In this document: in pieces, positions 1 through 6,742 of the stretch
Numbering within the stretch: position 1 is the stretch's first letter
How the letters are laid out: each line of letters opens with the position of its first letter
Source: an uncultured Collinsella sp.
Lineage (GTDB): Bacteria; Actinomycetota; Coriobacteriia; Coriobacteriales; Coriobacteriaceae
Direction of reading: 5' to 3'
Length of the DNA stretch: 25,708 nucleotides
NCBI GenBank assembly: GCA_900549245.1
Contig: URNQ01000007.1
Coordinates: 1 to 25,708 of the forward strand
Notes under the pieces: generated by a model
What the model was told of the DNA's origin: nothing
Seen by the model: only the letters and a program-made list of their open reading frames with translations
Databases searched by the model: none
Position numbers and translations under genes: made by a program

Positions 1-302
1 GAGGCGTAAGAAAGGGGGCGGGCCATGACGCGGCTCTTGCAGCCGATGCAGTTGTCCTCGTTAACACCGATGCGATGGTTCTTTGGATCAAAGAACAAGG
101 CGCCCGTGGGGCAGGCCTTGGCGCACGGGGCATCCTCGCAGTGATGGCAAGCCACCGGTGCGGAGATCTCGTACGTACGCGTCACGCGCAAGCGCGGCGC
201 GGCGATGTTGCCGGGAATATCGTGTGCCTCGATGCACGCCGCCATACAGGTTTGGCACCCAATGCAGCGTGAGGAATCGGCTACGACTCGTTTATTGCCC
301 AT
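1..302 (-). CDS. 4Fe-4S polyferredoxin, HycB/HydN type (C-terminus outside window)
   Basis: About 100 N-terminal residues are visible; the gene runs off the left edge. The ATG at 302 is preceded by a strong ribosome binding site (AGGAGG, about 10 nt upstream). Cluster motifs appear in order: CIGCQTCMAAC at residues 13-23, then CHHCEDAPCAKACP near 52-65, then a degenerate CIGCKSRVMARP near 82-93. Proteins of this family carry electrons between formate dehydrogenases, hydrogenases or molybdopterin oxidoreductases and their partners in the cytoplasm or at the membrane. The third motif should read CxxCxxCxxxCP, but its last two cysteines are arginines (CGC in place of TGC at both), so that cluster is probably not bound normally. 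The partner enzyme would lie outside the window to the left. Family assignment is firm; the exact electron partner is not. Confidence 0.85.
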   Translation of the reverse strand, partial: MGNKRVVADSSRCIGCQTCMAACIEAHDIPGNIAAPRLRVTRTYEISAPVACHHCEDAPCAKACPTGALFFDPKNHRIGVNEDNCIGCKSRVMARPLSYA

Positions 303-480
303 GTTGTTCACTCCCTCCTGAATCCCATGCCAGAGAGACCCTGTCGACGTTGCCCCGGACCGCCCGTGGCCCGGCATCGGCGTATCGAGTGCATGCGGCG
401 AAACAGGCACTTCGATAGAATTCCTCCAACGATATACAGGTTAAATATACGCAGTTGCAGGTGGCAAACTTGAGCATAGG

Positions 481-506
481 CCCTGCAATACGGGTGTATT
501 GCAGGG
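481..506. other. Perfect 11-bp stem-loop in the divergent intergenic region
   Basis: CCCTGCAATAC and GTATTGCAGGG are exact inverted repeats separated by GGGT. The hairpin lies in the 427-nt gap between the minus-strand ferredoxin gene and the plus-strand antitoxin gene. On the plus strand it is followed by GTTTT, too short for a convincing terminator. It could be an operator or leader hairpin. The rest of the gap holds the toxin-antitoxin promoter near 636-663 and no convincing gene. Confidence 0.5.
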
Positions 507-635
507 GTTTTGGCAGGTTGGAACTATTCTCGGATAGCTATAAAGGTGAGTGTATTACATGCGTACGCCTCAGAGATTTTTACGCGCTCTCGTTTTGGAT
601 GTACTACGCTTGTATTCGTGTTTATGGTTATCAAC

Positions 636-663
636 TTGAGTGAAATAAAGTAATCGTTATAAG
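636..663 (+). promoter_or_regulatory. Candidate promoter of the toxin-antitoxin operon
   Basis: TTGAGT (636-641) and TATAAG (658-663) are separated by 16 nt and lie about 70 nt upstream of the antitoxin start. The pair is bracketed by an inverted heptamer, ACTTGAG at 634-640 and CTCAAGT at 667-673, a layout that would suit autoregulation by the antitoxin. This is inferred from sequence only. Confidence 0.5.
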
Positions 664-675
664 ATGCTCAAGTAT

Positions 676-687
676 CGGCACATGCCG
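676..687. promoter_or_regulatory. Candidate operator upstream of the antitoxin gene
   Basis: CGGCA-CA-TGCCG is a perfect 5-bp inverted repeat just downstream of the predicted -10 box. RelB-type antitoxins usually repress their own operon through such palindromes. Its role here is inferred. Confidence 0.35.
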
Positions 688-729
688 CATTTGACCGACT
701 ATATTGCACGCTCATTAAGGGGGCCAGTG

Positions 730-1053
730 ATGTCATCGACTCAAAAAAGAGCCATCCTGCAGGTGCGCATTCGCGAGGAAGACAAGCAGCATGCCGAGCA
801 TCTCTACGACGCCATGGGCACATCGCTCGCCGAGGCTGTCCGTCTATTTGTCGCGCAGAGCATTTTGATGCGCAAGCTCCCCTTTCAGCCGGTCGCCGTG
901 CGTTCCAAGGACGGCACGGCCGCCTATGGATCGCTCAAAGCATATGGGGACCCCAATCGCCGCTCCGAAGAGCGCAATGCCTGGATTGAGTACCTTGCCA
1001 CAGAAAGCGACGATTCGATTTTGGGTCCCGAGGAAGTAGATATCCATGAGTAG
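730..1053 (+). CDS. RelB/DinJ-family antitoxin
   Basis: A 107-residue protein with an N-terminal ribbon-helix-helix segment (residues ~5-45, including AILQVRIREED and GTSLAEAVRLFV) typical of RelB/DinJ antitoxins; the C-terminal half would wrap the toxin. The ATG at 730 is chosen over the upstream ATG at 664 because AAGGGGG lies just before it and the family begins at this point. The stop codon overlaps the start of the PIN-domain gene by 8 nt, indicating translational coupling. DinJ classically pairs with YafQ; here the partner is a PIN protein. The expected function is DNA binding with autorepression and neutralisation of the partner. Confidence 0.85.
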   Translation: MSSTQKRAILQVRIREEDKQHAEHLYDAMGTSLAEAVRLFVAQSILMRKLPFQPVAVRSKDGTAAYGSLKAYGDPNRRSEERNAWIEYLATESDDSILGPEEVDIHE

Positions 1054-1522
1054 CACCATCATCGACGAGACCGTCATCCTGCGCTACCTGCTTGACGACG
1101 ACGAGGTTCTGTCACCGCGCGCCGCCAAGGTCATCGCCACGCGCACCGCTCGCGTCTACCCCGAAATCATCACGCGCGTCGTGGTCACGCTGCGCGACGT
1201 CTATAAGGTTCCCCGCGTTGAGATTACTGCGGCCATGAAAAGGCTGCTCGATGACGTCATGGTCGACGAGCCCACCGTTGTCGCCCTTGCCGTCAAACTC
1301 TTTGGCAAGACCTATATGGACTTTACCGACTGCCTCCTCGCAGCCCGAACCGCCATCTACAACGATGATGTCGTGAGCTTTGGCAAGCCCATCATCCAAG
1401 GCATGATCGATTACCGCCGCAAGCGCCAAACCGCGGCCGACGCTCGCGACCGCGCCGCCGAAGCCCGCAGCCGAAGCACCGACTCCACCATCGACAAACT
1501 CCGCCACCGCCCCCGCAGATAA
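1046..1522 (+). CDS. PIN-domain toxin-like protein with degenerate active site
   Basis: A 158-residue protein. Residues 5-120 fit a PIN (VapC-like) RNase fold: IIDETVILRYLL at the start, YPEIITRVVVTL near 38-49, MDFTDCLLAAR near 91-101 and VVSFGKP near 109-115. PIN RNases use four acidic residues to hold metal. Here the first Asp (D7) and the third (D95, with D92 nearby) are present, but the position normally Glu appears to be R44 and the last Asp of the TFDK-type motif is G113. RNase activity may therefore be lost or altered. The last ~35 residues form an Arg/Ala-rich basic tail. The gene overlaps the antitoxin by 8 nt, as in type II toxin-antitoxin operons. Fold assignment is good; toxicity is uncertain. 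Confidence 0.75.
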   Translation: MSSTIIDETVILRYLLDDDEVLSPRAAKVIATRTARVYPEIITRVVVTLRDVYKVPRVEITAAMKRLLDDVMVDEPTVVALAVKLFGKTYMDFTDCLLAARTAIYNDDVVSFGKPIIQGMIDYRRKRQTAADARDRAAEARSRSTDSTIDKLRHRPRR

Positions 1523-1536
1523 ACCCATCCCCACCT

Positions 1537-1605
1537 AAGTTGCGGTGAAATACAGACTGATTTATGCCTTTAAAGGCCTCAACAGTCCGCATTTCACCGC
1601 AACTT
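1537..1605. repeat. Palindromic repeat family, copy 1
   Basis: Left arm (1537-1559) begins AAGTTGCGGTGAAATA and the right arm (1583-1605) is its near-perfect inverse, with a 23-nt loop. The two departures from perfect pairing become G-U pairs if the minus strand is transcribed. The element sits between the convergent PIN and AbiEi-like genes. Copies 2 and 3 are at 2820 and 19912. No T-tract follows it, so it is not an ordinary terminator. Confidence 0.9.
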
Positions 1606-1632
1606 ATTGAAGGTGGACCGCGAACGATTTCG

Positions 1633-2652
1633 CTATCGGGATTCGGCGTAGGGTTTTGTTGTCGGAATGCCGTAACCGCGCATCATGGCACCGAACGATT
1701 CTACGTCGTAGGTGTCCGAGAGTTTGAAATGAATGATGTTGTGGCCCATGGCGCGAAGGTTCGCGTCGCGCATGAGGGCCGCTCGATACGTTTTTGCCGC
1801 CGCCTGCTCGGGATCATTTTGAGCCTCGTCTTCAAACTTGCCTAGCCCATGCAGCTCTGCCAGCGTCCATGAGCCGTCTGACATCTGCCAGCCATAATCT
1901 GCTAGATAATAGCCAGCGTTTCCCGGTCGCGTTATCTCAACTTGAAGCTCGGGCGCGACAACCCCAGCGAGAATCATCGCTGCTCTCGCCTCAGACTCGC
2001 CGCCATTGTCTGACCTGCCGTCCATATACTCAAAAACGTCAAAAGCACGCGCGATGCCATGCAACCCTCGGCAATTTGCCTGCGCATATGCTCGCAGCTC
2101 TTCGCGTTCGACATCGTACTCACGGGCCAAGCCATCGACATAGCCCAGCGCATAGCGAAAGGCGCTCGTTCGGGCGATATCAACAACCGTTCGACATGGA
2201 TCCGTCAGTGTAAACAGACCTAGCCGCCACACTTCGCCCGCCCGCCAGCGTTTGTATTCAACGAGCTCATACGTATCACGCCTTGTAGACCGTGGCAGCA
2301 GTACTTGCACTTTATCCAGAAGCGTATACGCCGAGCCGATGCCGTAGAGCAGCGCTGCTGTCGATCCGCAAAACACAGCATCCGGTTCAACGACCGCAAT
2401 AGCGGATGCCAGCTGAAAGATGCGATCTTCAACCCCAAGATTATTCCAATAGACCGGATCCGCATACACGTGGTTGTAAAGACGAAGCATGAGCTCTTCC
2501 TGCATAAGCTCACGCGCACGGCGTTCATCCCAAGGATCAATTGTTATAAGCAGCTGTCCATCTTGATGAATTCCAACGGCCGAGAATAGCATCCTTGCAT
2601 ATGACTGCGGAAAATGTTTGCCTTTATCGAGCATGGCCAACCCCATAACCAT
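1633..2652 (-). CDS. AbiEi-like protein with DUF559/PD-(D/E)XK-type C-terminal region
   Basis: About 339 residues. The N-terminal two thirds resemble actinobacterial AbiEi-type antitoxin-like proteins (a winged-helix-like start, then segments such as CGSTAALLYGIG and LTDPCRTVVDIAR). The C-terminal third resembles the Vsr/DUF559 nuclease-like fold: an early Glu in ESEAR, ADYGW, then AELHGLGKF in place of the usual E-x-D-G-x-x-K-Y. The central Asp is His here, so catalysis is doubtful. An in-frame TAG lies seven codons before the GTG at 2655; no good ribosome binding site marks the start, and ATG 2652 or ATG 2634 are alternatives. No AbiEii-type toxin gene is adjacent. It is flanked on both sides by copies of the same palindromic repeat, and a defence or stress role is only inferred. 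Confidence 0.6.
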   Translation of the reverse strand: MVMGLAMLDKGKHFPQSYARMLFSAVGIHQDGQLLITIDPWDERRARELMQEELMLRLYNHVYADPVYWNNLGVEDRIFQLASAIAVVEPDAVFCGSTAALLYGIGSAYTLLDKVQVLLPRSTRRDTYELVEYKRWRAGEVWRLGLFTLTDPCRTVVDIARTSAFRYALGYVDGLAREYDVEREELRAYAQANCRGLHGIARAFDVFEYMDGRSDNGGESEARAAMILAGVVAPELQVEITRPGNAGYYLADYGWQMSDGSWTLAELHGLGKFEDEAQNDPEQAAAKTYRAALMRDANLRAMGHNIIHFKLSDTYDVESFGAMMRGYGIPTTKPYAESR

Positions 2653-2819
2653 CACGGCGGAGAGAATACCATTACGCTATCGCATGCTTCCGTCCGCAGG
2701 CCTTGCCAAAAGCTGACCAAAAGCTTGACGCCGCAGGTCAGAGCTTCAAAAAATATTTCCACTCTCGGTAGACGGTCGCTACGACCCTCCCAACGGCATC
2801 AAAATCCAACCTTACAAAT

Positions 2820-2886
2820 AGTTGCGGTGAAATACGGACTACATGGGCCATAAAAGCCGAAAAACAGTCCGTATTTCACCGCAACT
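2820..2886. repeat. Palindromic repeat family, copy 2
   Basis: Arms 2820-2840 and 2866-2886 are perfect 21-bp inverted repeats (AGTTGCGGTGAAATACGGACT) with a 25-nt loop. It lies between the AbiEi-like gene and the tRNA operon. Apart from this element and the tRNA terminator, the gap 2653-2966 shows nothing I can identify. Confidence 0.9.
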
Positions 2887-2915
2887 TAGAAGGGGATGTG
2901 GGGTCCCGGCATGTA

Positions 2916-2955
2916 TATGAAAATGGCTCTGGTCCCAAAAGGAATCAGAGCCATT
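2916..2955 (-). terminator. Rho-independent terminator of the tRNA operon
   Basis: AATGGCTCTG and CAGAGCCATT form a perfect 10-bp stem (2946-2955 and 2922-2931) with a 14-nt loop, followed on the minus strand by TTTCAT. It lies 11 nt after the encoded CCA of tRNA-Gly. Confidence 0.7.
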
Positions 2956-2966
2956 CATCTATCTTA

Positions 2967-3040
2967 TGGAGCGGGCGACGGGAATCGAACCCGCGTCATC
3001 AGCTTGGAAGGCTGGGGTTCTACCATTGAACTACGCCCGC
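2967..3040 (-). tRNA. tRNA-Gly (anticodon TCC)
   Basis: The minus strand folds into a full cloverleaf: acceptor GCGGGCG paired with CGCCCGC, D-arm with GTTCAATGGTAGAAC, anticodon stem CCAGC/GCTG around loop CTTCCAA (anticodon TCC), and T-arm with GGGTTCGATTCCC. The 3' CCA is encoded (2967-2969). It is 74 nt long and follows tRNA-Pro by 6 nt in the same transcript. Confidence 0.97.
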
Positions 3041-3046
3041 AAGATA

Positions 3047-3123
3047 TGGTCGGGACGACAGGATTTGAACCTGCGACATCCTGCTCCCAAAGCAGGCGCG
3101 CTACCAAACTGCGCCACGTCCCG
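3047..3123 (-). tRNA. tRNA-Pro (anticodon TGG)
   Basis: The minus strand starts CGGGACG, typical of tRNA-Pro, and folds into a 77-nt cloverleaf. The anticodon loop TTTGGGA carries TGG; the T-arm is GCAGGTTCAAATCCTGT; the CCA end is encoded (3047-3049). It is the first gene of a two-tRNA operon. Confidence 0.97.
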
Positions 3124-3174
3124 AAGGTGTTGAGCAGCTAAGGTCTAAACCTTGCGTGTCCCAAAGCGAAGGAA

Positions 3175-3203
3175 ATTATAGGGGAGACTCCCCGCCTGTG
3201 CAA
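3175..3203 (-). promoter_or_regulatory. Sigma-70-type promoter of the tRNA operon
   Basis: On the minus strand TTGCAC (3198-3203) and a consensus TATAAT (3175-3180) are separated by exactly 17 nt, about 50 nt upstream of tRNA-Pro. The spacer contains the palindrome GGGGAGTCTCCCC (3181-3193), which could bind a regulator or be a short hairpin at the end of the upstream brnQ transcript. Confidence 0.85.
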
Positions 3204-3214
3204 GCATTGATGCC

Positions 3215-4573
3215 TTAGCTCCTCGAATGTGCGACAAAACGACTATGGAGCAGACCGATCACAAAGGCAACCACGGCAACCGGCGCCCACGCGGCTCCAA
3301 TGTCCGCAAGCGGCAGTGCATCGAACGGCAGCCACGCGCCCGCAAAGAACGCATCGCGGACCGAGGTGATCACACTCTGCACAGCAACCACGCCGCCGAC
3401 CCACACCCACACCTGTGGATGAGCGTCGCAAAAGCCGTGCACCAGGCCCATAAGCACCAGCACAATGGCGACGGGATACAAAGCGTTGAGCATGGGTACC
3501 GAGAACATAAGGATCACATCGAGGCCCACGTTGGAGAGCACGCACGAAAACGCCGCGAATACAAAGGCGAGGATCGCGAAGGGGCGGCGCATGGCCTCCT
3601 CGGAAGCCTCCGCTCCCCCTTCAACCACATACGTCTCGCAGAAGTAGCGCGAGCAGCAGCTGATGAGGCCGATGCACACGTTCATGCAGGCGAGGAAGAA
3701 GATGGCGAAGACCACGATCGTGCCGGCAAGGCCAAAGTGCATGGAGGCAGAGCGGGCAAGGATTGCAGCGCCGTTGGTGGCGTCGGGCATCACGGTGCCG
3801 AGCTGCATACCGGCAAGTGCCAAGCCGCAATAGATAATGGCCATGAGCACGCCGGCGATCACACCGGAGCGCGAAATCTCGAAGGCCACGCGCTTGTCAT
3901 CGATAACGCCCAGCTCGTGGATGGTCTCGGCGATGATAATGCCAAAGGCGAGCGACGCGAGCAGGTCCATGGTCTGGTAGCCGGTCAAAAAGCCCTGCAC
4001 GGCAGCACCGGCATCATAGGGAGCTTGCGGGACAGCAGCCGGTCCTAGCGGCGAGATCACGGAGGCGCCGACAACGAGCACGATAAGCGCAATGAGCGCA
4101 GGGCCCGTAATGCGGCCGAGCACGCGCGTGATGACACCCGGGCGCAGCGTGAGCACAAACGCGACGACGAAGAACCCGATGGCAAACACCAGACGTGCCG
4201 TGCCGAGCGAAACGCCCTCGGGTAGCAGCGGCACCAGCATTTCGAACGCCGTAGAGCTTGTGCGCGGAATGGCCAGGCACGGACCGATGGCCAGATAGAC
4301 CGCCGCAACGAAGAATTCGCCAAACTTAGGATGCACGCGGCCGGCAAGCTCGCGCGCCGTTCCGGCAAGTGCCACGGCGATAAAACCCATGACGGGCAGG
4401 CCGATGGCGGCAATCAGAAAGCCGAGCATGGCGACCGGCGTGGCAGAACCAGCCTGCAGCGCCAGCAGCGGCGGAATAATGAGGTTGCCGGCGCCAAAGA
4501 GCATCGAGAACAGCGCAATGCCGACGGTAACAACATGGTCGGAGCGCAAACCGCGCGGAGCGGATGAGGCCAT
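3215..4573 (-). CDS. brnQ: Branched-chain amino acid transporter BrnQ (LIVCS family)
   Basis: A 452-residue polytopic membrane protein with about 12 hydrophobic segments and the family hallmark near the N-terminus (FSMLFGAGNLIIPPLLAL). The family imports leucine, isoleucine and valine with sodium or protons; length is normal. The ATG at 4573 is chosen because GAAAGG lies 8-13 nt upstream and the protein then begins just before the first membrane helix; a longer open frame upstream has no family support. It lies 77 nt downstream of the aminotransferase gene on the same strand, with a terminator between, so its expression may rely on readthrough or on a promoter I cannot define. Confidence 0.93.
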   Translation of the reverse strand: MASSAPRGLRSDHVVTVGIALFSMLFGAGNLIIPPLLALQAGSATPVAMLGFLIAAIGLPVMGFIAVALAGTARELAGRVHPKFGEFFVAAVYLAIGPCLAIPRTSSTAFEMLVPLLPEGVSLGTARLVFAIGFFVVAFVLTLRPGVITRVLGRITGPALIALIVLVVGASVISPLGPAAVPQAPYDAGAAVQGFLTGYQTMDLLASLAFGIIIAETIHELGVIDDKRVAFEISRSGVIAGVLMAIIYCGLALAGMQLGTVMPDATNGAAILARSASMHFGLAGTIVVFAIFFLACMNVCIGLISCCSRYFCETYVVEGGAEASEEAMRRPFAILAFVFAAFSCVLSNVGLDVILMFSVPMLNALYPVAIVLVLMGLVHGFCDAHPQVWVWVGGVVAVQSVITSVRDAFFAGAWLPFDALPLADIGAAWAPVAVVAFVIGLLHSRFVAHSRS

Positions 4574-4593
4574 ATGCACACCTTTCGGGTCGA

Positions 4594-4626
4594 AACAAAA
4601 ACGGGACGGGCAAAAACACCCATCCC
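4594..4626 (-). terminator. Rho-independent terminator after the selenium operon
   Basis: On the minus strand GGGATGGG and CCCGTCCC form an 8-bp stem (one G-U pair) with an 8-nt loop, followed by GTTTTTGTTT. It closes the operon ending with the class V aminotransferase gene and lies only about 20 nt before the brnQ start. Confidence 0.85.
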
Positions 4627-4650
4627 GCAAGTATAAACGGTCTAGCAGCT

Positions 4651-5790
4651 TTAGCAGGCTAAATCGCACAGAGCATCGATAGCCGTGTCGACTTCTTCGG
4701 TCGTGTTGAAATACCCAAACGAGAAACGGACGACGCCCTGGCGCTCGGTCCCCAGCGCACGGTGCATGAGCGGGGCGCAATGGGCGCCGGGGCGCGTCGC
4801 AATCCCCCACCCTTGCATGAGCGCGTCCGAGATCTCGGCAGAGTCGATATCGCCCACGTTGAGCGACACGATCGCCGAGCGCGCGGGTTGGTCAAACGCA
4901 CCGTAGAGCTTAATCCCCGGAATCTCGCGCACACCGGTAAGGAAGCGATCAGCGAGCGCACGCTCGTGGGAAGCAATCGCCTCGACCCCACCCTGGGCCT
5001 CGATAAAGTCGAGGCCGGCAGAAAGGCCGGCGATACCGTGGCCGTTGAGCGTGCCTGCCTCAAGGCGAGTGGGCCACTCAAGCGGCTGCAACGCATCGAA
5101 ACTGTGCACGCCCGTGCCGCCCATGGCCCAAGGGGCCAGGTCAATGTTCTCTGCCACGGCCAGACCGCCGGTGCCTTGGGGTCCCATGAGTCCCTTGTGG
5201 CCGGTGAAGCACACGACGTCGAGCCCCATGGCATCCATGTCAATCTTCGCCGTACCAGCAGACTGCGAGGCATCGACGATCACGAGAGCGCCGGCCGCAT
5301 GGGCCATGGCAGCCACGCGTGCAATGTCGACCGCGTTGCCGGTCACATTGGAGGCATGCGTCGCCACCACGGCACGCGTACCAGGCGTGACCAGCCGCTC
5401 GAGCTCATCGTAGTCGAGCGCGCCGTTCGCGTCGCAGCCCGCATGCTCAACGGTCACGCCCCGCTCTGCCGCCAGGCGGTTAAGCGGACGCAGCACGGAG
5501 TTGTGCTCGAGCACCGTCGTGACCACGCGGTCGCCGGGGTGCACCACGCCATTGATGACGGTGTTGAGCGCCGCCGTGGAGTTGGACGTAAAGCACACAT
5601 GGTCCGCCCTCGGGCAACCCAAAAGGCGCGCGAGCTTGGCACGGCAAGCGTGAATCGTACGAGCGGCATCGAGGGCACCCGACGTGGCGCCGCGCCCGGC
5701 ATTGCCGAGCGAGCACATCGCCTGCGTCACGGCATCGATGACCGTCTGCGGCTTGTGCATGGTCGTCGCCGCGTTATCCAGGTAGATCAT
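4651..5790 (-). CDS. Class V aminotransferase / cysteine desulfurase-like enzyme of the selenium cluster
   Basis: A 379-residue PLP enzyme. The start MIYLDNAATT is characteristic of NifS/SufS-like proteins. The PLP lysine is in CFTGHKG (K199), and a SufS-style catalytic cysteine is in RPGAHCAPLMHR (C338). Known members release sulfur or selenium from cysteine or selenocysteine. The subfamily commonly encoded beside yedF, selD and DUF3343 is thought to serve selenium metabolism, matching the context here. The ATG overlaps the TGA of the DUF3343 gene (ATGA), giving translational coupling; the five codons upstream in frame lie inside that gene and are ignored. A strong terminator follows. Whether it uses Cys or Sec cannot be read from sequence. 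Confidence 0.88.
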   Translation of the reverse strand: MIYLDNAATTMHKPQTVIDAVTQAMCSLGNAGRGATSGALDAARTIHACRAKLARLLGCPRADHVCFTSNSTAALNTVINGVVHPGDRVVTTVLEHNSVLRPLNRLAAERGVTVEHAGCDANGALDYDELERLVTPGTRAVVATHASNVTGNAVDIARVAAMAHAAGALVIVDASQSAGTAKIDMDAMGLDVVCFTGHKGLMGPQGTGGLAVAENIDLAPWAMGGTGVHSFDALQPLEWPTRLEAGTLNGHGIAGLSAGLDFIEAQGGVEAIASHERALADRFLTGVREIPGIKLYGAFDQPARSAIVSLNVGDIDSAEISDALMQGWGIATRPGAHCAPLMHRALGTERQGVVRFSFGYFNTTEEVDTAIDALCDLAC

Positions 5791-6038
5791 CGCACGACCT
5801 CCCACATATCGATCACGGTATAGCCCTCGGTGGGAACACCCGCCTCGGCGAGTTCGCCGCGCAGCAGTTCCTCATCGGCAGGCAACGCCTTCCACGCCAA
5901 ACCGCAGCCGGCAGCGACCTCCCCGGGCACAGGAATCGTTCGCCCGGGAAGGCCGCGCTCGATGCACAGGGACTCGCAGCCCATGGCGGCCGCCGTGGTG
6001 GGAAACGTGATGACAAGCGCCGGGCGCTTCTCCCTCAT
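5787..6038 (-). CDS. DUF3343 protein, putative Se/S carrier
   Basis: An 83-residue cytosolic protein matching DUF3343, described as a putative Se/S carrier-like family; it has the expected central GCGL element (AAGCGLAWKALP). The ATG at 6038 is chosen because GGAG lies 6 nt upstream; the longer frame start lacks this. It lies 19 nt after yedF and overlaps the aminotransferase gene by 4 nt. Being between a YedF-like carrier and a desulfurase-like enzyme, it plausibly accepts or relays the chalcogen atom on its cysteines. The biochemical role is unproven. Confidence 0.85.
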   Translation of the reverse strand: MREKRPALVITFPTTAAAMGCESLCIERGLPGRTIPVPGEVAAGCGLAWKALPADEELLRGELAEAGVPTEGYTVIDMWEVVR

Positions 6039-6057
6039 GGCAACTCCAACCAATACG

Positions 6058-6684
6058 CTACGGGCGCACGACGCGCACGGCCTGCTCCATCTTCTCCACG
6101 ATCACGTACATGTTGGTGACCTCGCCCACGGCAAGCTGGTCCTTAATGCCATAGTGGTCGAGGCAGGTGCCACAGGTAAGGATCTCGACGCCCTGCTCGG
6201 CCAGGCCCTTCAGGTCGTCGAGCACCGGAGAGCCCTCGACGGTGAGCTTGGCGCCACCGTTGTAGAACAGCATGGTCGCGGGCAGCTCCTCCTGCTGCGT
6301 CACGGCAAAGATAAAGGCCTTCATGAGCTTGTGGCCCAGCTCGTCGTCGCCACGGCCCATGCAATCGGTGTAGACGGAAATGACGAGCTTGCCCTTGCCG
6401 GCGCTGGCATCACAGAAGGCAGCGCCATCCTGCTCGGGGTCCGCAACGGCAACGGCGCCAGAGGTCGCCAAGGTCACGTGCCACTCGGCGTCAGAAACCT
6501 TCTCGACCGAGACCGTGCAGCCCTTTTCCTGTGCCATCTTGGAGATGTTCTTGACGGCGGTCTCGTTGTCGACCGAGGTCACGACGGTGCCCTCGCCATC
6601 GAGCTGCTTGAGGGCCTTGAGCGTCTTGACGACGGGCAGCGGGCAGGCATCGCCCATGGCATTGACATCAATCTTGGTAGACAT
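6058..6684 (-). CDS. yedF: Selenium metabolism protein YedF (TusA-like + DsrE-like domains)
   Basis: A 208-residue, two-domain protein. Residues 5-75 form a TusA/SirA-like domain with its CPLP motif (C14), the cysteine that carries persulfide in TusA. Residues ~97-200 form a DsrE-like domain with two cysteine-containing loops, VYTDCMGRG and LTCGTCLDHYG. YedF proteins co-occur with selD and are regarded as Se/S transfer proteins supplying selenium to selenophosphate synthase or Se-dependent molybdenum hydroxylases. The start at 6684 has AAAGGAA 7-8 nt upstream; a longer open frame reaching into selD is not coding. It lies 58 nt downstream of selD and 19 nt upstream of DUF3343. Confidence 0.93.
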   Translation of the reverse strand: MSTKIDVNAMGDACPLPVVKTLKALKQLDGEGTVVTSVDNETAVKNISKMAQEKGCTVSVEKVSDAEWHVTLATSGAVAVADPEQDGAAFCDASAGKGKLVISVYTDCMGRGDDELGHKLMKAFIFAVTQQEELPATMLFYNGGAKLTVEGSPVLDDLKGLAEQGVEILTCGTCLDHYGIKDQLAVGEVTNMYVIVEKMEQAVRVVRP

Positions 6685-6742
6685 AGTAAATTCCTTTCGA
6701 AAAAATCGTTTTAGAACGGTGCATAGTTCAATAAACGTGTCG

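Noticed and set aside
455..643. 62-codon plus-strand ORF between the ferredoxin and antitoxin genes
   Set aside because: No ribosome binding site, no family resemblance, and it overlaps the hairpin and the predicted promoter.
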